From contig NC_092346.1 in the NCBI RefSeq assembly GCF_963676685.1, positions 96,585,917 to 96,649,916 of the forward strand: 64,000 nucleotides of DNA, read 5' to 3'. This document shows positions 61,201 to 64,000 of the stretch, piece after piece. The notes below the pieces were generated by a model. The model saw only the letters and a list, made by a program, of their open reading frames with translations, was not told the DNA's origin and ran no database searches. Numbering within the stretch: position 1 is the stretch's first letter; every line of letters begins with the position of its first letter. This stretch comes from Mytilus edulis. Lineage: Eukaryota > Mollusca > Bivalvia > Mytilida > Mytilidae. Made by a program: the position numbers and the translations under genes.

Positions 61201-62152
61201 AAATACCAAATTTTAATCCTTGTACCTATGAGTTTATTCTTATAATTCTTTTCTTGTGTAACGAGCTCAACACTCAAAAATGTCCTTAAAGTATAAAGTG
61301 GCACGGACACACCATGTTGGCTAATATATATAAACACCATGTGTTTGTACAGTGAATATATTACTGCTTGGAAATGTGGAAATTGCCGATTTCGAAGTTT
61401 TAAATTAAGATTCTAATTTGATGTCATCAATCTATGTCAATATCGATGAAAAATACAGATGTAGTTTAAACATATTTATTTATAGTGGTTTCGGAAACAC
61501 GTTTTGTAACTTATATTAATCCCTTTCCACTTTGCGGATGTAAAACATACATACTTGTTTCTGATATAACTGACATGCAAGAACTCACTGGTATGTTGGT
61601 ATTTGTTTTGTAAAACACTGTTATAAACTTTTGTAAAATATACTTTTTTATTTTTAATACCAATCACTTTAGCATACTAGTTTTAAAAGCAATTATCTTT
61701 TTCCAGTACACCATAATATAAAGATATTGGCAAAACTAAACAAGCATCTCCATCATCACGTTCAAGAGCACAAAAAGATTGCTTTACAACATATCAAAAC
61801 CATTGCACAGACGGCCGAACATCATGTCAACAGCATTGAAGATGCGACAAACAGTCACATTGAGAAGGTGAAGGAGGAAGCCGATAAACATATTTATGAT
61901 ATAAACAAGGCCTCCGCGGCTCACCTGCAGCAACTAAAAGCAGCAGCAGATGCACAGATTAAAAGACTTACCGAGCTCGCAAAACAACATTTATTAACTG
62001 CAGAGAAGCAACACCAGGTACATTCCAGTCAACGTGAAGATCAACATAACCGTCACATGAGTGATAAGGACGCAATTAATAAACGACATGAAGAGGCAAT
62101 GTTATTGATACATAATCAACTACTGCATCCAAAACCCAGCTATTCGAAATAG
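58161..62152 (+). CDS. Gene 4: FP-4-like short form (248 aa)
   Basis: Spliced from 58161-58206, 59355-59399, 60029-60238 and 61707-62152, all phase 1, GT-AG. Residues 1-15 are signal peptide MKCGLFTILVILAVL; 17-30 VVAESYGRRYGGRH; 32-100 a Tyr/His/Arg-rich segment starting YRHMKRYGRRHVYRYSHTHY and ending HVHVHGHVHSHAQ; 102-248 the 11-mer domain (from residue 115) and a short basic end, KPSYSK. It lacks the decapeptide exon, the 13-mer block, the Cys exon and the acidic tail of the long genes. It is probably a secreted byssal partner or variant of FP-4; function is inferred only. Gene 2 is its damaged sister. Two AATAAA signals follow at 62187 and 62193. Confidence 0.75.
59355..59399 (+). CDS. 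Gene 4 exon 2
   Basis: 45 nt, VVAESYGRRYGGRH between split codons, donor GTATGT. Confidence 0.85.
60029..60238 (+). CDS. Gene 4 exon 3: Tyr/His-rich segment
   Basis: 210 nt, phase 1-1. Acceptor TTGTTAG (a later CTATAG would break the phase), donor GTATAA. Encodes alternating Tyr and His motifs such as RYGRRHVYRYSH, GHRYGYGHKHV and HSHVHVHGHVH. In gene 2 the second half is deleted. Confidence 0.8.
60600..60780. repeat. Interspersed repeat remnant in last intron of gene 4
   Basis: Contains GGTGCTCCGGAAGAGTAAGA, also present in 31660-31690 (gene 2) and 49140-49165. Being shared by genes 2 and 4, it predates their split. Confidence 0.5.
61707..62152 (+). CDS. Gene 4 last exon: 11-residue-repeat domain
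   Basis: After HHNIKILAKLNKH come eleven 11-mers (61748-62110), for example AEHHVNSIEDA and ADKHIYDINKA; ten have His at position 4 and one has Gln (ADAQ). The IAQTA and HVN wording is close to the fp-4 repeat DDHVNDIAQTA. Stop TAG at 62150-62152. Confidence 0.85.
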
Positions 62153-62186
62153 AAAATCAACATAGCAAATTATAACGCACGAATTT

Positions 62187-62198
62187 AATAAAAATAAA
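62187..62198 (+). terminator. Polyadenylation signals of gene 4
   Basis: AATAAA at 62187-62192 and again at 62193-62198, 35-41 nt after the stop. No 3' UTR intron is needed, unlike the long genes. Confidence 0.6.
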
Positions 62199-62400
62199 CA
62201 AATGTTAAAGTTTACAAAGATGTTGATTTTGTTTCACTTTCATTTTGTGTCTTATCTCTTTACATTTTTCACATGATTCGTAACTTGAGTTCAAATAGTT
62301 GGCTTTGTGCGTTACCGATGAATATATTGTATAATATTGATTTGACGTTTTCAAAACTAAATTAAATTCATATATTTTACCTTATAGTGCAACACTTACT

Positions 62401-62845
62401 AGTTCAAAGCCACTAATACCTAATAACAAATCATGCACCTAAGACTAAGTTATCAATCAGTTAACATGCATCTTAGACTATGTTATCAATCAGTTAACAC
62501 CTAACATCTGGAGTTTTGATTACCCGAGGGTATCCCCAGCCAACAGTCAGCACTTCTGTACTGAAATGCATTATCATTGATATGGTCATATTCATAAATT
62601 AACTTTTTACCAAACTTTCGAATTTTTCAAATGCGGAGGCTTTTCTACCTCAGGAATATATATTCCCTTCGCTGTATTTGGAAAAACTTTTAGAAATTTT
62701 GATCCTCAATGCTCTTCAACTCCGTACTTTATTTGGCCTTTTTAACTTTTTTGGATTCGAGCGTCACTAATGAGTCTTTTTTAGACAAAACGCGCGTCTG
62801 AAGTAAATGCATAATTTAATCCTGGTATCTATGATGAGTTTATTT
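62401..62845 (+). mobile_element. Hammerhead-repeat insertion downstream of gene 4
   Basis: The flanks (TAGTGCAACACTTA and TTTAATGATTGATAAAT) are continuous at 33291-33310 after gene 2 (TAGTGCATCACTTAATGATT), so about 440 bp was inserted here. It begins TAGTTCAAAGCCACTAATAC and ends AATCCTGGTATCTATGATGA. The hammerhead core at 62761-62800 is decayed: CTAATGA for CTGATGA and AAAA for GAAA. Confidence 0.7.
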
Positions 62846-64000
62846 AATGATTGATAAATATAAAAATATAAGTATGACCGATGTGACAAATACTTTCAAA
62901 AAGTATTAATCCGTCCCAGTCAACGTATGGTCAACATTAAATGATTTCTTACATGACATACCGAAATAAATCAAAATAGTTGTCTGCTATCATATTCGAT
63001 GGTTGAATACAAACGTACGAATTGTTATCGGAAAAATACACGTGTCTTCATCTAATACTATGATCTCAATGTCATGCTTGTTAATCATATCCACTTGTTG
63101 TTCGGTTTGAGCCAAGGCTTCGTGTTGACGAGTCCGTGCTTTGATCTATATATAATGCTTTACTTGAACAAATTGTGACTTGGATGGAGAGTTGTCTCAT
63201 TGGCACGCACACACATCTTCTAATATTCATAATCGTTATTAGAGTATACAAACAGACAGAAGTATTCACGTTACAACGTATATCACAAAAGAATATGTAA
63301 TATGATTGCCAATGAGACAACTATCCACAAAAGACCAAATGACACAGAAATGTACAACTATAGATTACCATGCGGTCTTCAACTATCAGCAAAGCCCATA
63401 CCACATAAACAGCTATAAAAAAATCCCCGAAATGACAAATGTAAAATAATTAAAACGAAAAAACTACCGGTCTAATTCATGTACGAAAAATGAAAGAAAA
63501 CTAAATATGTAGCACAGCAACAAACAACAACCACTAAACAACAGGCTCCTTACTTGGGACAGGAATATACATATAGAAAAGGGGGTATGTTAACGGGATC
63601 CAAACCCCCCTTAACCATGAATAGTGGTGTGACAGTAGAACAAAAGAACGGACTATAAAAATCAGTTGAAAAAGACTAACGCATCATAAGGATACAAATA
63701 GAAATACATCTTATAGAAACACAGAGTGGTCGTGGCAGGGTACTTGTATATCCCAACAACAAAAATACAATAAAGACTGATCTGAAAGTACTCGCAACTA
63801 CTGACAGCTAGTTCAAAGCCACTTATAGATATAAAAGGTAAAAATGTAAAATATTGTGGAACAGCAGTCAACATTGCTTTAATTTTTTAGTTTGTTTTAC
63901 ACAAGATATAAAAAAACTATTTAGAAAATGATATATAAATATTACGTAAGATAAAGCACATTAATAAGTGGTATATATATAGTTGTTACACTCAGATCGA
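62846..64000. other. Downstream non-coding region
   Basis: 62846-63010 aligns with the region after gene 2. An R1 3' end (63165-63220) and an R1 copy (63290-63570, minus) follow. No gene is visible to the window end. Confidence 0.6.
63290..63570 (-). repeat. R1 interspersed repeat, full copy
   Basis: Runs from AAGAATATGTAATATGATTG through CAACTATCAGCAAAGCCCAT to CAGGCTCCTTACTTGGGACA, giving the complete R1 end from which the 51-bp minisatellite at 56547 was amplified. Confidence 0.75.

Overview
The window is AT-rich invertebrate nuclear DNA, most likely from a marine mussel (Mytilus or a close relative). Four spliced genes encode secreted proteins extremely rich in His, Arg, Lys and Tyr. Their repeats resemble byssal foot protein 4 (FP-4): Tyr-bearing repeats, a His-rich middle, and a C-terminal domain of 11-residue units like the one reported for Mytilus californianus fp-4. 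The background is dense in interspersed repeats that I recognise from mussels. The FP-4 name is inferred from composition and repeat chemistry recalled from the literature, with no database search behind it. The exon structures rest directly on splice sites, intron phase and agreement between paralogues.

Layout. The four genes lie on the + strand in the order long, short, long, short. Gene 1 (long) is at 3044-12483 and encodes 772 aa. Gene 2 (short, probably damaged) is at 27385-33079. Gene 3 (long) is at 35362-46463 and encodes 685 aa. Gene 4 (short) is at 58161-62152 and encodes 248 aa. Introns and flanks are alignable between genes 1 and 3 and between genes 2 and 4, so a long-plus-short unit of about 31-32 kb was duplicated as a block. 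All four share one promoter plan: TGGATTACACGAAGA-like box, GGTAACATCTTGC box, TATATAA box and ATG at nearly fixed spacing. They also share a signal-peptide exon, a short VVVAESYGRR exon and a last exon made of eleven 11-residue units with His at position 4. The long genes add an exon of five decapeptides, a large Tyr/His repeat exon and a 42-residue cysteine exon. Every internal exon is phase 1-1.

Between and inside the genes the sequence is mostly transposon-derived. There are two non-autonomous Helitrons on either side of exon 5 of gene 1, one of them with a paralogous empty site in gene 3. Two decayed Penelope-like retroelements (17.9-20.5 kb and 22.1-23.4 kb) have hammerhead-like tails. 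A 2.7 kb element with internal ~500-bp repeats and a TA-flanked MITE sit in gene 3 introns. Hairpin elements, tRNA-derived SINE-like repeats, two elements carrying hammerhead-ribozyme motifs, a LINE 3' end and several minisatellites are also present. About 11 kb of this material (13.5-24.6 kb) separates genes 1 and 2 and has no counterpart after gene 3.

How the genes may work together (inference). In byssus assembly FP-4 is thought to link plaque and thread proteins through His-metal contacts. The long proteins would carry Tyr/DOPA-type repeats, a His-rich metal-binding block and a His-striped helical domain; the short proteins carry little more than the helical domain and a small His/Tyr block. 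Genes 1 and 3 have expanded opposite repeat blocks (20 versus 3 Tyr-rich units; 2 versus 4 long His-rich units), which would give one Tyr/Arg/Lys-weighted and one His-weighted version.
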